Shown here: one piece after another, positions 24,677 through 33,062 of the stretch
How the letters are laid out: every line of letters starts with the position of its first letter
How positions within the stretch are numbered: position 1 is the first letter of the stretch
NCBI RefSeq assembly: GCF_030580995.1
Contig: NZ_JAUQSZ010000016.1
Location: 48,008-112,007, forward strand
Reading direction: 5' to 3'
Source of the DNA: Sphingomonas immobilis
GTDB lineage: Bacteria > Pseudomonadota > Alphaproteobacteria > Sphingomonadales > Sphingomonadaceae
DNA length: 64,000 nt
Program-made: the position numbers and the translations under genes
The notes under the pieces: generated by a model
The model's database searches: none
What the model was told of the DNA's origin: nothing
What the model saw: the letters and a program-made list of their open reading frames with translations, nothing else

Positions 24677-25719
24677 CCCTCAAGCCGCGCCAGCGCCCAC
24701 TCGGCAGCCTCCGCCACCACCGCATCGGAATCGCCGAGCAACCGCCGCACCGGCTCGACCAGCGCCACCGATCCGCTGTTCCCCGCCGCGATCAGCGCGT
24801 TGCGCACCATCCGGTTGCGCCCGATCCGCTTGATCGGCGATCCGGCGAACACCGCGCGAAATCCCGCATCGTCGAGCGCCAGCATCTCGGCCAGCGACGG
24901 CGCGGCCAGCTCCGCCCTCGGCAGGAACGCCCGATTGGCGGCGGCGCTTTCCGCGAACTTGTTCCACGGGCACACCGCCAGGCAATCGTCGCAACCATAG
25001 ATGCGGTTGCCGATCCCCTCGCGAAACTCGACCGGGATCGGCCCGGCATGTTCGATCGTAAGATACGAGATGCAGCGCCGCGCATCGAGCCGGTACGGCG
25101 CGGGAAAGGCGTCGGTCGGGCACGCCTTCTGGCACGCATCGCACGATCCGCAGGCTCCCCCGCTCGCCGCATCGGGCGAAAGATCGAGCGTCGTGTAGAT
25201 CGCGCCGAGGAACAGCCAGCTGCCATGCTCCCGGCTGACGAGGTTGGTGTGCTTGCCCTGCCAGCCGAGCCCGGCGGCCTCGGCCAGCGGCTTCTCCATC
25301 ACCGGCGCGGTATCGACAAAGACCTTGAGGTCCACGCCCGCCGCCTCGGCCACCAGCCACCGCGCCAGCGCCTTCAGCGCGCGCTTCACGACGTCGTGAT
25401 AATCCGCCCCCTGCGCATAGGTCGAAATCCGCCCGATCTCCCCTTCCCCCGCCAGCGCGAGCGGATCGGTGGCCGGCGCATAGCTCATGCCGAGCGACAC
25501 GACGCTGCGCACCTCCGGCCACAGGCCACGCGGGCTCTCGCGGTGATGCGCGCGCTCCGCCATCCAGATCATGTCGCCGTGCATCCCCTGTGCCAGCCAC
25601 GCGTGCAGCCGGTCGGCGCTTTGCGGCGCGGCATCGGCACGCGCGATCCCGCACGCGGCAAAGCCCAGCTCCGCCGCCTTCGCCTTCAATCGCGTTTCGA
25701 GGGAAATCGAGGCATTCAC
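24673..25719 (-). CDS. queG: Epoxyqueuosine reductase
   Basis: 348 aa. Last step of queuosine formation in tRNA, reducing epoxyqueuosine; uses cobalamin and two [4Fe-4S] clusters. Both cluster motifs are visible: CGSCDACQKACPTDAF and GCDDCLAVCPWNKF. Other signatures: MHGDMIWMAER near residue 47, the conserved SYA, and GRISTYAQGADYHDVVK. A HEAT-like tail follows (NRMVRNALIAAGNSG). It is another B12-using enzyme in this window besides MetH. ATG 25719; a family A repeat lies between it and the divergent ABC genes. Confidence 0.95.
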   Translation of the reverse strand: MNASISLETRLKAKAAELGFAACGIARADAAPQSADRLHAWLAQGMHGDMIWMAERAHHRESPRGLWPEVRSVVSLGMSYAPATDPLALAGEGEIGRISTYAQGADYHDVVKRALKALARWLVAEAAGVDLKVFVDTAPVMEKPLAEAAGLGWQGKHTNLVSREHGSWLFLGAIYTTLDLSPDAASGGACGSCDACQKACPTDAFPAPYRLDARRCISYLTIEHAGPIPVEFREGIGNRIYGCDDCLAVCPWNKFAESAAANRAFLPRAELAAPSLAEMLALDDAGFRAVFAGSPIKRIGRNRMVRNALIAAGNSGSVALVEPVRRLLGDSDAVVAEAAEWALARLEG

Positions 25720-25732
25720 GCCTCACCATATC

Positions 25733-25819
25733 CCGTTCGGGCTGAGCTTGTCGAAGCCCTGCCCTTTCTTCTAAACGTCGACAAGAAGAACAGCCCTTCG
25801 ACAAGCTCAGGGCGAACGG
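25733..25819. repeat. Family A inverted repeat, copy 3
   Basis: Almost the same as copy 1 at 1962: arms CCGTTCGGGCTGAGCTTGTC and its partner ending GACAAGCTCAGGGCGAACGG, and the inner AAGAAGAACAG block. Here it lies between divergent genes, so it occupies promoter space. Confidence 0.9.
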
Positions 25820-25827
25820 AAAGTGGG

Positions 25828-26769
25828 TTGTCCTTGAGCAGTGAACTGGCGGTCAGCGCGAGCGGCCTCATCAAGAATTTCGGCGGGAAGCGCGTGGTCG
25901 ACGGGGTCGATATCGCCGTGCCGAAGGGCGCGATCTACGGCGTGCTCGGCCCCAACGGCGCAGGCAAGACGACCACCTTGCGCATGCTGCTCGGCATCAT
26001 CGAGCCCGACGGCGGCAGCCGCACCCTGCTCGGCGCAAGCCACCCGCGCGATGCCAGCGACCGCGTCGGCTATCTGCCCGAGGAACGCGGGCTGTACCCG
26101 GCGATGAAGGCCAAGGACGCCGTCGCCTTCCTCGGCGCGCTGCGCGGTCTCGATCTCGCCACCGGGCGCAAGCGGGCGGTGACGCTGCTCGAACAGGCCG
26201 GGCTCGGCCATGCCGTCGACAGCAAGATCCGCAAATTGTCGAAGGGCATGGCGCAGCTCGTCCAGTTGCTCGGCTCGGTCGTCCACCAGCCCGATCTGCT
26301 CGTTCTCGACGAACCCTTCTCGGGCCTCGACCCGGTCAATCAGGAAAAGCTCGAGGCGATGATCCTCGCCGAGCGCGATCGCGGCGCGACGATCCTCATG
26401 TCCACCCACGTCATGGCGCACGCGGAACGGCTGTGCGACCGGCTGACGATCATCGCCGGCGGCAAGCACCGTTTCGAGGGCACCGTCGACGAGGCGCGCG
26501 GGATGCTGCCGATGCGCGCGCGCTACGTGCCCGATCGCGAAGACCCCGGCCTCGCGGCCTTCCTCCCCGCCGACGCCGTGCAGACCCCGGCTGGCTGGCG
26601 CTTCTCGGTGCCGGACGGCGGCGTCGAGGCGGCGCTCAAACGGCTGATCGAGGGCGGCTACGGCATCGCCGGCCTGTCGATGGAGCGCCCCGGCCTGCAC
26701 GATGCCTTCGTCCGCATCGTCGGCAGCACCGCCGCCGGAACCCCGCCCGCCGAGGAGACGCAGGCATGA
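25828..26769 (+). CDS. ABC transporter ATP-binding protein (ABC-2 / Na+-efflux type)
   Basis: About 313 aa. Walker A GPNGAGKTTT, signature LSKGMAQ (in place of LSGGQ, common in this subfamily), Walker B LLVLDEPFSGLD, and switch His in STHVMAHAE. A C-terminal ~80-residue extension is of the NatA/DUF4162 kind. It pairs with the permease gene that overlaps its stop (ATGA). The start is uncertain: TTG 25828 and TTG 25834 are both in frame just after the family A repeat, and no ATG fits. Confidence 0.88.
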   Translation: MSLSSELAVSASGLIKNFGGKRVVDGVDIAVPKGAIYGVLGPNGAGKTTTLRMLLGIIEPDGGSRTLLGASHPRDASDRVGYLPEERGLYPAMKAKDAVAFLGALRGLDLATGRKRAVTLLEQAGLGHAVDSKIRKLSKGMAQLVQLLGSVVHQPDLLVLDEPFSGLDPVNQEKLEAMILAERDRGATILMSTHVMAHAERLCDRLTIIAGGKHRFEGTVDEARGMLPMRARYVPDREDPGLAAFLPADAVQTPAGWRFSVPDGGVEAALKRLIEGGYGIAGLSMERPGLHDAFVRIVGSTAAGTPPAEETQA

Positions 26770-28013
26770 GCACCACCGCCCGCATGCTCCGCCAGACGCT
26801 GACCATCGCACGCCGCGATTTCGTCGCCACCGTCTTCACGCCGACCTTCCTGCTGTTCCTGCTCTCGCCGGTCTTCATGCTCTCCTTCGGGCTGATCGGC
26901 GGCGGCGGTGCCGCTGCGGTGGCAAGCGGATCGGCCGAGAAGGCGCGCCTCATCGCCATCGTCGCCCCCGCGCGTCAGGCGCAGATGCACGAGATCGACA
27001 CCCGCCAGCGCGATCTGTTCGGGCGCGGCGACGAGCCGCCGGTGCTGGTGCTGCGCGCGCCAGAGGCCGATCCTGCGGCGCAGGCGCACGCCGCCTTCAA
27101 GTCCGGCGACATGGATGCCGTCGCCGTCCTCTACGGCGACCTCGCCAAACCCACGATCCTCTATGTCGGCGGCGGTCGCGGCGCGCGCTACCTCGCCGGC
27201 CTCGCCGAAAACACGATACGCGCCGACAAGGCCGGCATGACGCCGCTGACCAAGGCCAACCTCGTCTCGATCGAGCGCAAGCAGGTCTCGTCGGGGGGAC
27301 ACAACAACGCCGCGCTGTTCAGCGTGCTGGGCATCTTCATCCTGTCGCTGATGCTGTCGGGCCAGGTCGTCGGCACGATGATGGAGGAGCGCAACAACAA
27401 GGTGATCGAGGTGCTCGCCGCCGCCGTCCCGCTGGAGGCGGTGTTCTTCGGCAAGCTGATCGGCCTGTTCGGCTCCGCGATCCTGTTCGTGCTGTTCTGG
27501 GGGACTCTGGTCAGCCAGTTGCCGATACTGCTGCCGGCGAGCATGGCGGGCGGCCTGTCGGGTATCGGCCCTGCGATCGGCATGCCGGTGTTCGCGATCC
27601 TGTTCTTCGCCTATTTCGCGATGGCATATCTGTTGCTCGGCGCCGTGTTCCTCGGCATCGGTGCGCAGGCGTCGACGCCGCGCGAGCTGCAGATGCTCTC
27701 GCTGCCGATCACCATCGTGCAGGTCGCGATGTTCGGCCTTGCACTGCGCACAGCCAATGGCGGCGGCGGCTGGCTGACGACCTTCGCGGAAGTGTTCCCG
27801 TTCAGCTCACCGTTCGCGATGGCCGCCCACGCCGCGATCTATCCGCAGATCTGGCCGCACATTGCCGCCCTCGCATGGCAGGCCCTATGGGTTGCTATCG
27901 CCATCACGATCGGCGCGCGCGCGTTCCGGCGCGGCGTGCTGCAATCGGGCGGAGGGAAGTTCAACTGGCAGGGTTGGTCGTATAGACCGCTCAGATTCCG
28001 AGCCCCTAGCTAG
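26766..28013 (+). CDS. ABC-2 type transporter permease (NatB-like)
   Basis: 415 aa. First membrane helix at ~22-50, a ~190-residue extracytoplasmic domain, then about five helices from residue ~185 (FSVLGIFILSLMLSGQVVGTMMEERNNKVIEVL is the characteristic ABC-2 segment). Together with the ATPase it forms an exporter of the NatAB/DUF3526-like kind; the substrate may be Na+, a drug or a peptide and is not determined. The start overlaps the ATPase stop; the 3' end overlaps the opposite 94-aa gene by 8 nt. Confidence 0.88.
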   Translation: MSTTARMLRQTLTIARRDFVATVFTPTFLLFLLSPVFMLSFGLIGGGGAAAVASGSAEKARLIAIVAPARQAQMHEIDTRQRDLFGRGDEPPVLVLRAPEADPAAQAHAAFKSGDMDAVAVLYGDLAKPTILYVGGGRGARYLAGLAENTIRADKAGMTPLTKANLVSIERKQVSSGGHNNAALFSVLGIFILSLMLSGQVVGTMMEERNNKVIEVLAAAVPLEAVFFGKLIGLFGSAILFVLFWGTLVSQLPILLPASMAGGLSGIGPAIGMPVFAILFFAYFAMAYLLLGAVFLGIGAQASTPRELQMLSLPITIVQVAMFGLALRTANGGGGWLTTFAEVFPFSSPFAMAAHAAIYPQIWPHIAALAWQALWVAIAITIGARAFRRGVLQSGGGKFNWQGWSYRPLRFRAPS

Positions 28014-28290
28014 GCTTCACCGTCTCCACCGCGATCGTCGGTTCCGACGCGCCGGAACAATCGCCACCGCCGCGCGGCTCGACGGCGGGGGGCTGCTTGC
28101 GCCCCATCGTCCAGTTGGACGGCATCCGCACACGCGGGTTCGGCGCGCACCAGATTTCGCCGGTCTCGTTGATCGCCGTCACCCAGATAAGATTGTGCTC
28201 CTGCCCGTAATCGATCACCGCGATGGCGAATCCGGGCCCCTTGTCGAGAACATGCAACGGAACGGGCGGATCAAGCTGTTGAAACGTCAT
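28006..28290 (-). CDS. Conserved sphingomonad hypothetical protein, 94 aa
   Basis: Starts MTFQQLDPPVPLHVLDKG and continues with FAIAVIDYGQEHNLIWVTAI and GEIWCAPNPRVRMPSNW, a block I recognise as recurring in sphingomonad genomes without an assigned function. No signal peptide or membrane helix. The C-terminal third is Pro/Gly-rich and probably disordered. Convergent with the ABC permease, overlapping by 8 nt. Confidence 0.65.
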   Translation of the reverse strand: MTFQQLDPPVPLHVLDKGPGFAIAVIDYGQEHNLIWVTAINETGEIWCAPNPRVRMPSNWTMGRKQPPAVEPRGGGDCSGASEPTIAVETVKPS

Positions 28291-28441
28291 ATATATCTTT
28301 CACGATGCCTCGGTCCTAAGCGCGCGACCACGCCGGCGGTTCCGACGCTTGATCGCTATCAACCGGAATCGCCGATGCATCTTTGGCGGTAACCGGCGCG
28401 TATGTGCGTCCGAAGACCGCTCGATAGCGCGAGGACAAATC

Positions 28442-28927
28442 ATGCCGGATCGCCGCACCTTCCTGACCCTCACCACGACCGGCGCGGCCGCCGCCGCGCT
28501 GTTCGGCTGCCGCGGTGCCACTGCCGCTCCGCCCGAACATTTCGAATTCAAACTCACCGATGCGCAGTGGAAGGCGAAACTCTCGCCGCAGGCCTATCAG
28601 GTGCTGCGCCACGAAAGCACCGAAACGCCCTTCACCAGCCCGCTCAACAAGGAACATCGCAGCGGCACGTTCGCCTGCGCGGGCTGCGGCCTGCCGAACT
28701 TTTCATCCAGGACGAAATTCGACAGCGGGACGGGCTGGCCCAGCTTCTGGGCGCCGCTCGCCAATGCCGTGCGCACGCGCGAGGACGGCTCGCTCGGCAT
28801 GTCGCGGGTGGAGGTGCATTGCCGCCGTTGTGGCGGCCATCTCGGCCACGTCTTCGATGACGGGCCGAAGCCGACCGGCAAACGCTATTGCATGAACGGC
28901 GTATCGCTGGCCTTCAAACCGGCCTGA
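28442..28927 (+). CDS. msrB: Exported methionine-R-sulfoxide reductase
   Basis: 161 aa. Reduces methionine-R-sulfoxide. Zinc-binding pairs CAGC and CRRC are present, as are FDSGTGWPSFW, VHCRRCGGHLGHVFDDGPKPTGKRYCMNG with the catalytic Cys in RYC. The N-terminus PDRRTFLTLTTTGAAAAALFGC has a twin-arginine motif and also a possible lipobox, so the enzyme is probably sent to the periplasm by Tat, unlike the usual cytoplasmic MsrB. ATG 28442 with GAGGAC upstream; longer frames have no ribosome-binding site. Confidence 0.92.
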   Translation: MPDRRTFLTLTTTGAAAAALFGCRGATAAPPEHFEFKLTDAQWKAKLSPQAYQVLRHESTETPFTSPLNKEHRSGTFACAGCGLPNFSSRTKFDSGTGWPSFWAPLANAVRTREDGSLGMSRVEVHCRRCGGHLGHVFDDGPKPTGKRYCMNGVSLAFKPA

Positions 28928-28928
28928 C

Positions 28929-29498
28929 TCAGAACGCTGCGACCTTGGTCATGCCGGTGCGTGCGCCGACGCTGGCGAGGGTCATCGGCACGGCCGGGGC
29001 ATCGGCCTCCGGCGCGATGTCGAAGCTGCCGTCATGGTCGGCGTAGATGAAGCCCTTGGTCGGATAGGCCGTGGTGCCGAGCCCGCCCTGTGGGCCGTAC
29101 CACACCTTTACCATGCTCCAGTCGCCGTTCGGCGACACATCGACTGCACGAACGTTCGTCTCCACGCCGCCGCGACGCGACCAGTTGGCATGCGTCAGCA
29201 GGACTTCGCGGTCGCTCACCACGCCGCTCACCATCGCGACATGACCGAGGCGCATCTTGCCGGTGGAAGAGAAAGCGAGAACCGCGCCGACCTTGGGCGC
29301 ATGGCCGCGCGCATAGCGGCCAGCGGCCTGGCTCCACCAGGTGTTGGCGTTGCCGCGGATCTGAATGCCGGAAATGGTGCGGGCATAGGGAGCGCACTGC
29401 CAGAACTGCGCCGATGCGGGCGCGGCCACGACCGTCGATCCCATCAGGGCGCAGGACAACACCAGCGCGAATCGCGCTGCGATAGCTCGAAAATTCAT
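28929..29498 (-). CDS. Secreted CHAP-domain protein
   Basis: 189 aa. Signal peptide to about residue 31 (...APASAQ). The CHAP (amidase/peptidase) domain shows the catalytic Cys in QCAPYAR, His in LGHVAMVSGV, and the HANW block. Such proteins cleave peptidoglycan cross-links or stem peptides, or amidate small targets. The C-terminal ~40 residues (IAPEADAPAVPMTLA) are outside the domain. ATG 29498 rather than the longer frame at 29510. Convergent with msrB with only 1 nt between stops. Confidence 0.85.
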   Translation of the reverse strand: MNFRAIAARFALVLSCALMGSTVVAAPASAQFWQCAPYARTISGIQIRGNANTWWSQAAGRYARGHAPKVGAVLAFSSTGKMRLGHVAMVSGVVSDREVLLTHANWSRRGGVETNVRAVDVSPNGDWSMVKVWYGPQGGLGTTAYPTKGFIYADHDGSFDIAPEADAPAVPMTLASVGARTGMTKVAAF

Positions 29499-29580
29499 GC
29501 GACCCCCCAAAGGTCTTTGGCTTCGTTAATCCTAACAAGCAGGTCGAACGACCGGAGGAAACCCCGCTTGCGGGACGAAC

Positions 29581-29606
29581 GGAACCTTTTCCGACGAACC
29601 GTGTTT
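29581..29606 (+). promoter_or_regulatory. EcfG-type (general stress) promoter candidate before the SH3-like lipoprotein
   Basis: GGAAC at 29581-29585, 17 nt, then GTTT from 29603. Same spacing as the elements before sodC and the urcA genes. The start codon is ~93 nt downstream, a longer leader than the others, so this one is less certain. Apart from this site nothing was recognised in the intergenic region 29499-29698. Confidence 0.45.
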
Positions 29607-29698
29607 CAGGGACGATAACCGCCTTTTCGATCGTGCTGCGGCGCGGCGAAGTGCGGTTGCCCCTCGTAAATCTACGGGGGCAGGGCTAAGAATCACCG

Positions 29699-30151
29699 AT
29701 GAAATCCGCCGTACCGGCTCTTTGCCTGCTTCTGCTCGCTTGCCATCCGTCGAGCGGCACCCCCGACGACACGACTCTCTACAACGGCAACCGGCAGGAG
29801 GAAGCGCTTTCGCCCGGTGTCCAGCCGGTGCGGATCGGCGAAACCGGCGCGGCCTTCGCGGCCTGCGCTGCGGTGGGAACGGTGACCGATCTGTCGCCCG
29901 GCGGACAGGCCTACCTCCCCTTGCGCGCCGCGCCGTTCGCGGAGGGCAAGGAGCTCGCGCGTCTGGCAAACGGCCAGTCGCTGGTGCTTTGCACGCGCTC
30001 GCTCGATCAGCGCTGGCAGGGTGTCGTGGTCCCCGACGCGAACGGCGGCGACTGCGGCGTCAGCAACCCCGTCGCCGCGCCCGAGGCCTATGCAGGGCCG
30101 TGCCAGTCAGGCTGGGTCTCGAGCGCGTTCGTGCGAGTGCGGGCGAACTAG
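29699..30151 (+). CDS. Lipoprotein with bacterial SH3-like domain
   Basis: 150 aa. MKSAVPALCLLLLAC is a lipoprotein signal. From residue ~55 the sequence GTVTDLSPGGQAYLPLRAAPFAEGKELARLANGQSLVLC...GWVSSAFVRV has the SH3b pattern of 'LRAAP...L.NG..V' then a Trp-Val-x-x-x-F/Y end. Four to six cysteines in the mature part may form disulfides. SH3b proteins usually bind peptidoglycan or proteins of the envelope. A GGAAC-N17-GTTT element lies upstream. Confidence 0.7.
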   Translation: MKSAVPALCLLLLACHPSSGTPDDTTLYNGNRQEEALSPGVQPVRIGETGAAFAACAAVGTVTDLSPGGQAYLPLRAAPFAEGKELARLANGQSLVLCTRSLDQRWQGVVVPDANGGDCGVSNPVAAPEAYAGPCQSGWVSSAFVRVRAN

Positions 30152-30162
30152 GTGCCCAATTT

Positions 30163-30247
30163 CCGTTCGTCCTGAGCGGCGACGGAGCGAAGTCGAAGGC
30201 GCGCATCGAAAACGCAGTCCTTCGACAGGCTCAGCGGCTACTCAGGA
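30163..30247. repeat. Family A inverted repeat, copy 4 (degenerate)
   Basis: Left arm CCGTTCGTCCTGAGCGGCGA is interrupted before GCGAAGTCGAAGG; right arm CCTTCGACAGGCTCAGCGG then ACTCAGGACG. Arms match less well than in the other copies. Between convergent genes. Confidence 0.7.
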
Positions 30248-30262
30248 CGCGCGCTTGAGAGA

Positions 30263-32524
30263 TCAGCGCGCGATTCCACCCGCCGCGAGCACCGCCAGCG
30301 TCACCAGCTCGCTCGCCGTCGAGGACATGGTGGCGATCTGCACGCTCTTCTCCATGCCGACCAGCATCGGGCCGATGACCGCGTCGCCGCCGAGCTCGCG
30401 CAGCAGCTTCGCCGAGATGTTGGCCGATTGCAGGCCCGGCATCACCAGCACGTTGGCCGGGCCGGAAAGGCGCGCGAACGGATAATTCGCCAGCTGCTTC
30501 GGATTGAGCGCCACGTCTGGTGGCATTTCGCCTTCATATTCGAAACCGACCTGACGGCTGTCGAGGATCTTCACCGCCGCGCGGACATTGTCGAGCCAGC
30601 TGCCCGCCGGATTGCCGAAGGTCGAATAGCTGAGGAAGGCGACGCGCGGCTCATGCCCCATCTTGCGCGCGACCGACGCAGTCTGCTCGGCGATGTCGGC
30701 AAGCTGCTCCGGGTTGGGCCGCTCGTTGACCATCGTATCGGCCAGGAACACGGTGTGGCTGCGCCCGACCAGCACGTGAATGCCGCAGGATGTCTCGCCC
30801 GCCTTCGGATCGATCACGCGGCGCACTTCGCGCAGGGCGTGCGCGTAGGTCCGCGTCGTGCCGGTGATCATCGCGTCGGCCTCGCCGAGCTGGAGCAGCA
30901 CCGCGCCGAAGATATTGCGGTCCTGATTGATCATCCGTTCGCAATCGCGGCGCAGATAGCCGCGCCGCTGCAGCCGTTCGTAGAGGAAATCGACCATCCG
31001 CGGCACCAGCGGCGATATGCGGCTGTTGTGCAGCTCGTAACTTTCCGGGTCCGTCACGCCCAGCGCGCGGAGCCGGTCGGGCACGTCGTCGCGGCCGACC
31101 AGCACCGGCACGCCGTAGCCGCCGTCCTTGAAGGCGATCGCCGCGCGCAGCACGACTTCCTCTTCCCCTTCCGCGAACAGCACGCGCTTCGGCCGCGCCC
31201 GCGCGCCTTCATAGGCGAGCGTCAGCACCGACGTGGTCGGGTTGAGCCGCGCGCGCAGTTCCTGCCGGTATGCCTCGACGTCGAGGATCGGCTTGGTGGC
31301 GACGCCCGAATCCATCGCCGCCTTCGCGACCGCAACCGGCACGACCTCCATCAGGCGCGGATCGAACGGCGCGGGAATGATATATTCGGGCCCGAAGCTG
31401 TGCTGCACGCCGTAAGCCAGCGCGACTTCCTCGGGCACCTGCTGGCGCGCGAGCGCGGCCAGCGCCTCTGCGGCGGCGATCTTCATCGCATCGTTGATCC
31501 CCGTGGCGCGCACGTCGAGCGCACCGCGGAAGATGAACGGGAAGCCGAGCACGTTGTTGACCTGGTTCGGATAATCCGAACGCCCGGTCGCGACGATCGC
31601 GTCGGGCCGCGCCGCCATCGCCTCGGGCGGGGTGATCTCGGGGTCCGGGTTGGCCATCGCGAAGATGATCGGCTTGGGCGCCATCTTGCGCACCATGTCC
31701 TGCGTCACCGCGCCCTTCACCGACAGGCCCATGAACACATCCGCCCCGTCGAGCGCCTCGGCCAGCGTGCGCTTGTCGGTGACGACGGCGTGCGCAGACT
31801 TCCACTGGTTCATGCCCTCGGTGCGGCCCTGATAGATCACGCCCTTGGAATCGCACATGATCACCTGATCGCCGGGCACGCCCATCGCCTTGATCAGTTC
31901 GGTGCAGGCGATCGAGGCGGCCCCCGCGCCGTTCACGACGACGGTCAGATCTTTCATCGCGCGGCCCGTCAGGAAGGCGGCGTTGATCAGGCCCGCGGCG
32001 GCGATGATCGCGGTGCCGTGCTGGTCGTCATGGAACACCGGGATGTTCATCTTCTCGCGCAGCGTCTGCTCGATGATGAAGCATTCGGGGGCCTTGATGT
32101 CCTCAAGATTGATGCCACCGAAACTCGGCTCCATCAGCTCGACCGCGTCGATGAAGCGCTGCACGTCCTCGGTCTTGAGTTCGATGTCGATCGAATCGAC
32201 GTCGGCGAAGCGCTTGAACAGCACCGCCTTGCCTTCCATCACCGGCTTCGAGGCGAGCGCGCCGAGGTTGCCGAGCCCGAGGATCGCCGTGCCGTTGGAG
32301 ATGACGGCGACGAGATTCCCCTTGGCGGTATAGTCGTACGCGGTCGCCGGATCCTCCGCGATCGCCAGCACCGGCACCGCGACGCCGGGCGAATAGGCCA
32401 GCGCCAGATCGCGCTGCGTCGCCATCGGCTTCGACGCGATGATCTCGATCTTGCCGGGGCGCCCTTCCGAATGGAACAGCAGCGCCTCGCGCTCGGAAAA
32501 CTGGACGGTGGATTCGTTAGACAT
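30263..32524 (-). CDS. maeB: NADP-dependent malic enzyme with phosphotransacetylase-like domain
   Basis: 753 aa, the usual size of bacterial MaeB. Oxidatively decarboxylates malate to pyruvate with NADP+. Residues ~1-430 are the malic enzyme part: SPGVAVPVLAIAEDP, GLGNLGALASKPVMEGKAVLFKRFADVDS, PVFHDDQHGTAI, VVNGAGAASIAC, NPDPEITPPEAM. Residues ~440-750 are the phosphotransacetylase-like part, thought to be allosteric (acetyl-CoA) in the best-studied relatives. A family A repeat is at its 3' end. No regulatory site seen. Confidence 0.94.
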   Translation of the reverse strand: MSNESTVQFSEREALLFHSEGRPGKIEIIASKPMATQRDLALAYSPGVAVPVLAIAEDPATAYDYTAKGNLVAVISNGTAILGLGNLGALASKPVMEGKAVLFKRFADVDSIDIELKTEDVQRFIDAVELMEPSFGGINLEDIKAPECFIIEQTLREKMNIPVFHDDQHGTAIIAAAGLINAAFLTGRAMKDLTVVVNGAGAASIACTELIKAMGVPGDQVIMCDSKGVIYQGRTEGMNQWKSAHAVVTDKRTLAEALDGADVFMGLSVKGAVTQDMVRKMAPKPIIFAMANPDPEITPPEAMAARPDAIVATGRSDYPNQVNNVLGFPFIFRGALDVRATGINDAMKIAAAEALAALARQQVPEEVALAYGVQHSFGPEYIIPAPFDPRLMEVVPVAVAKAAMDSGVATKPILDVEAYRQELRARLNPTTSVLTLAYEGARARPKRVLFAEGEEEVVLRAAIAFKDGGYGVPVLVGRDDVPDRLRALGVTDPESYELHNSRISPLVPRMVDFLYERLQRRGYLRRDCERMINQDRNIFGAVLLQLGEADAMITGTTRTYAHALREVRRVIDPKAGETSCGIHVLVGRSHTVFLADTMVNERPNPEQLADIAEQTASVARKMGHEPRVAFLSYSTFGNPAGSWLDNVRAAVKILDSRQVGFEYEGEMPPDVALNPKQLANYPFARLSGPANVLVMPGLQSANISAKLLRELGGDAVIGPMLVGMEKSVQIATMSSTASELVTLAVLAAGGIAR

Positions 32525-32582
32525 GGGGAGGCCTCTCGTTATCGTTTCGCCTTAGACGCGATTAACCGCCAAGGGGAACCCG

Positions 32583-32966
32583 TCAGGGCAATATCCGGCT
32601 GTCAAAAGCGTCGCGGGAAGCGTGGATTCGCTCCAGATTGGCCGCCGCCCACAGCCAGACGCCGCAAAACGCCTGCGCGAGGCTGATACCGAGATCGGTC
32701 AATCTGTATTCGACGCGCGGCGGCACGACCGGATGGACGGTGCGGACGACGAGCCCGTCGCGCTCCATCGCGCGCACCGTCTGCGTCAGCATCTTCTGGC
32801 TGATCCCGTCAGACAATGCCGCGAGCCTGGAAAAGCGCAGCTCGCCATGTTCGGCCAGCACGTCGAGCACGACCATCGTCCATTTGTCGGCCACGCGCCC
32901 GATCACCTCGGTCACGAGTTCCTCGACGCGCGGGTCGATGTCGGTCGGCCAGGGAAGATCACCCAT
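32583..32966 (-). CDS. HxlR-family transcriptional regulator
   Basis: 127 aa winged-helix regulator: VADKWTMVVLDVLAEHGELRFSRLAALSDGISQKMLTQTVRAMERDGLVVRTVHPVVPPRVEYRLTDLG is a textbook HxlR core in sequence order. There is no Cys in the N-terminal part, so redox sensing of the HypR/YodB kind is unlikely. Divergent from an SDR gene, with a palindrome in the shared promoter region, so it probably controls that gene and itself. Confidence 0.92.
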   Translation of the reverse strand: MGDLPWPTDIDPRVEELVTEVIGRVADKWTMVVLDVLAEHGELRFSRLAALSDGISQKMLTQTVRAMERDGLVVRTVHPVVPPRVEYRLTDLGISLAQAFCGVWLWAAANLERIHASRDAFDSRILP

Positions 32967-32974
32967 AGTATCCT

Positions 32975-32990
32975 TTCGGTAAGTACCGAA
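32975..32990. promoter_or_regulatory. Palindromic operator between the HxlR regulator and SDR gene
   Basis: TTCGGTA-AG-TACCGAA: 7-bp arms perfectly complementary around a 2-nt centre, 9 nt from the regulator start. A related piece, TTTCCGGTGCCTACTTTCC, follows at 32992-33010. HxlR regulators bind such sites between divergent genes. Confidence 0.65.
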
Positions 32991-33062
32991 CTTTCCGGTG
33001 CCTACTTTCCAATCGTAACTGAACGCCTATCTGGCGTCCACCATTCTGAAGGAGCGCCAATC

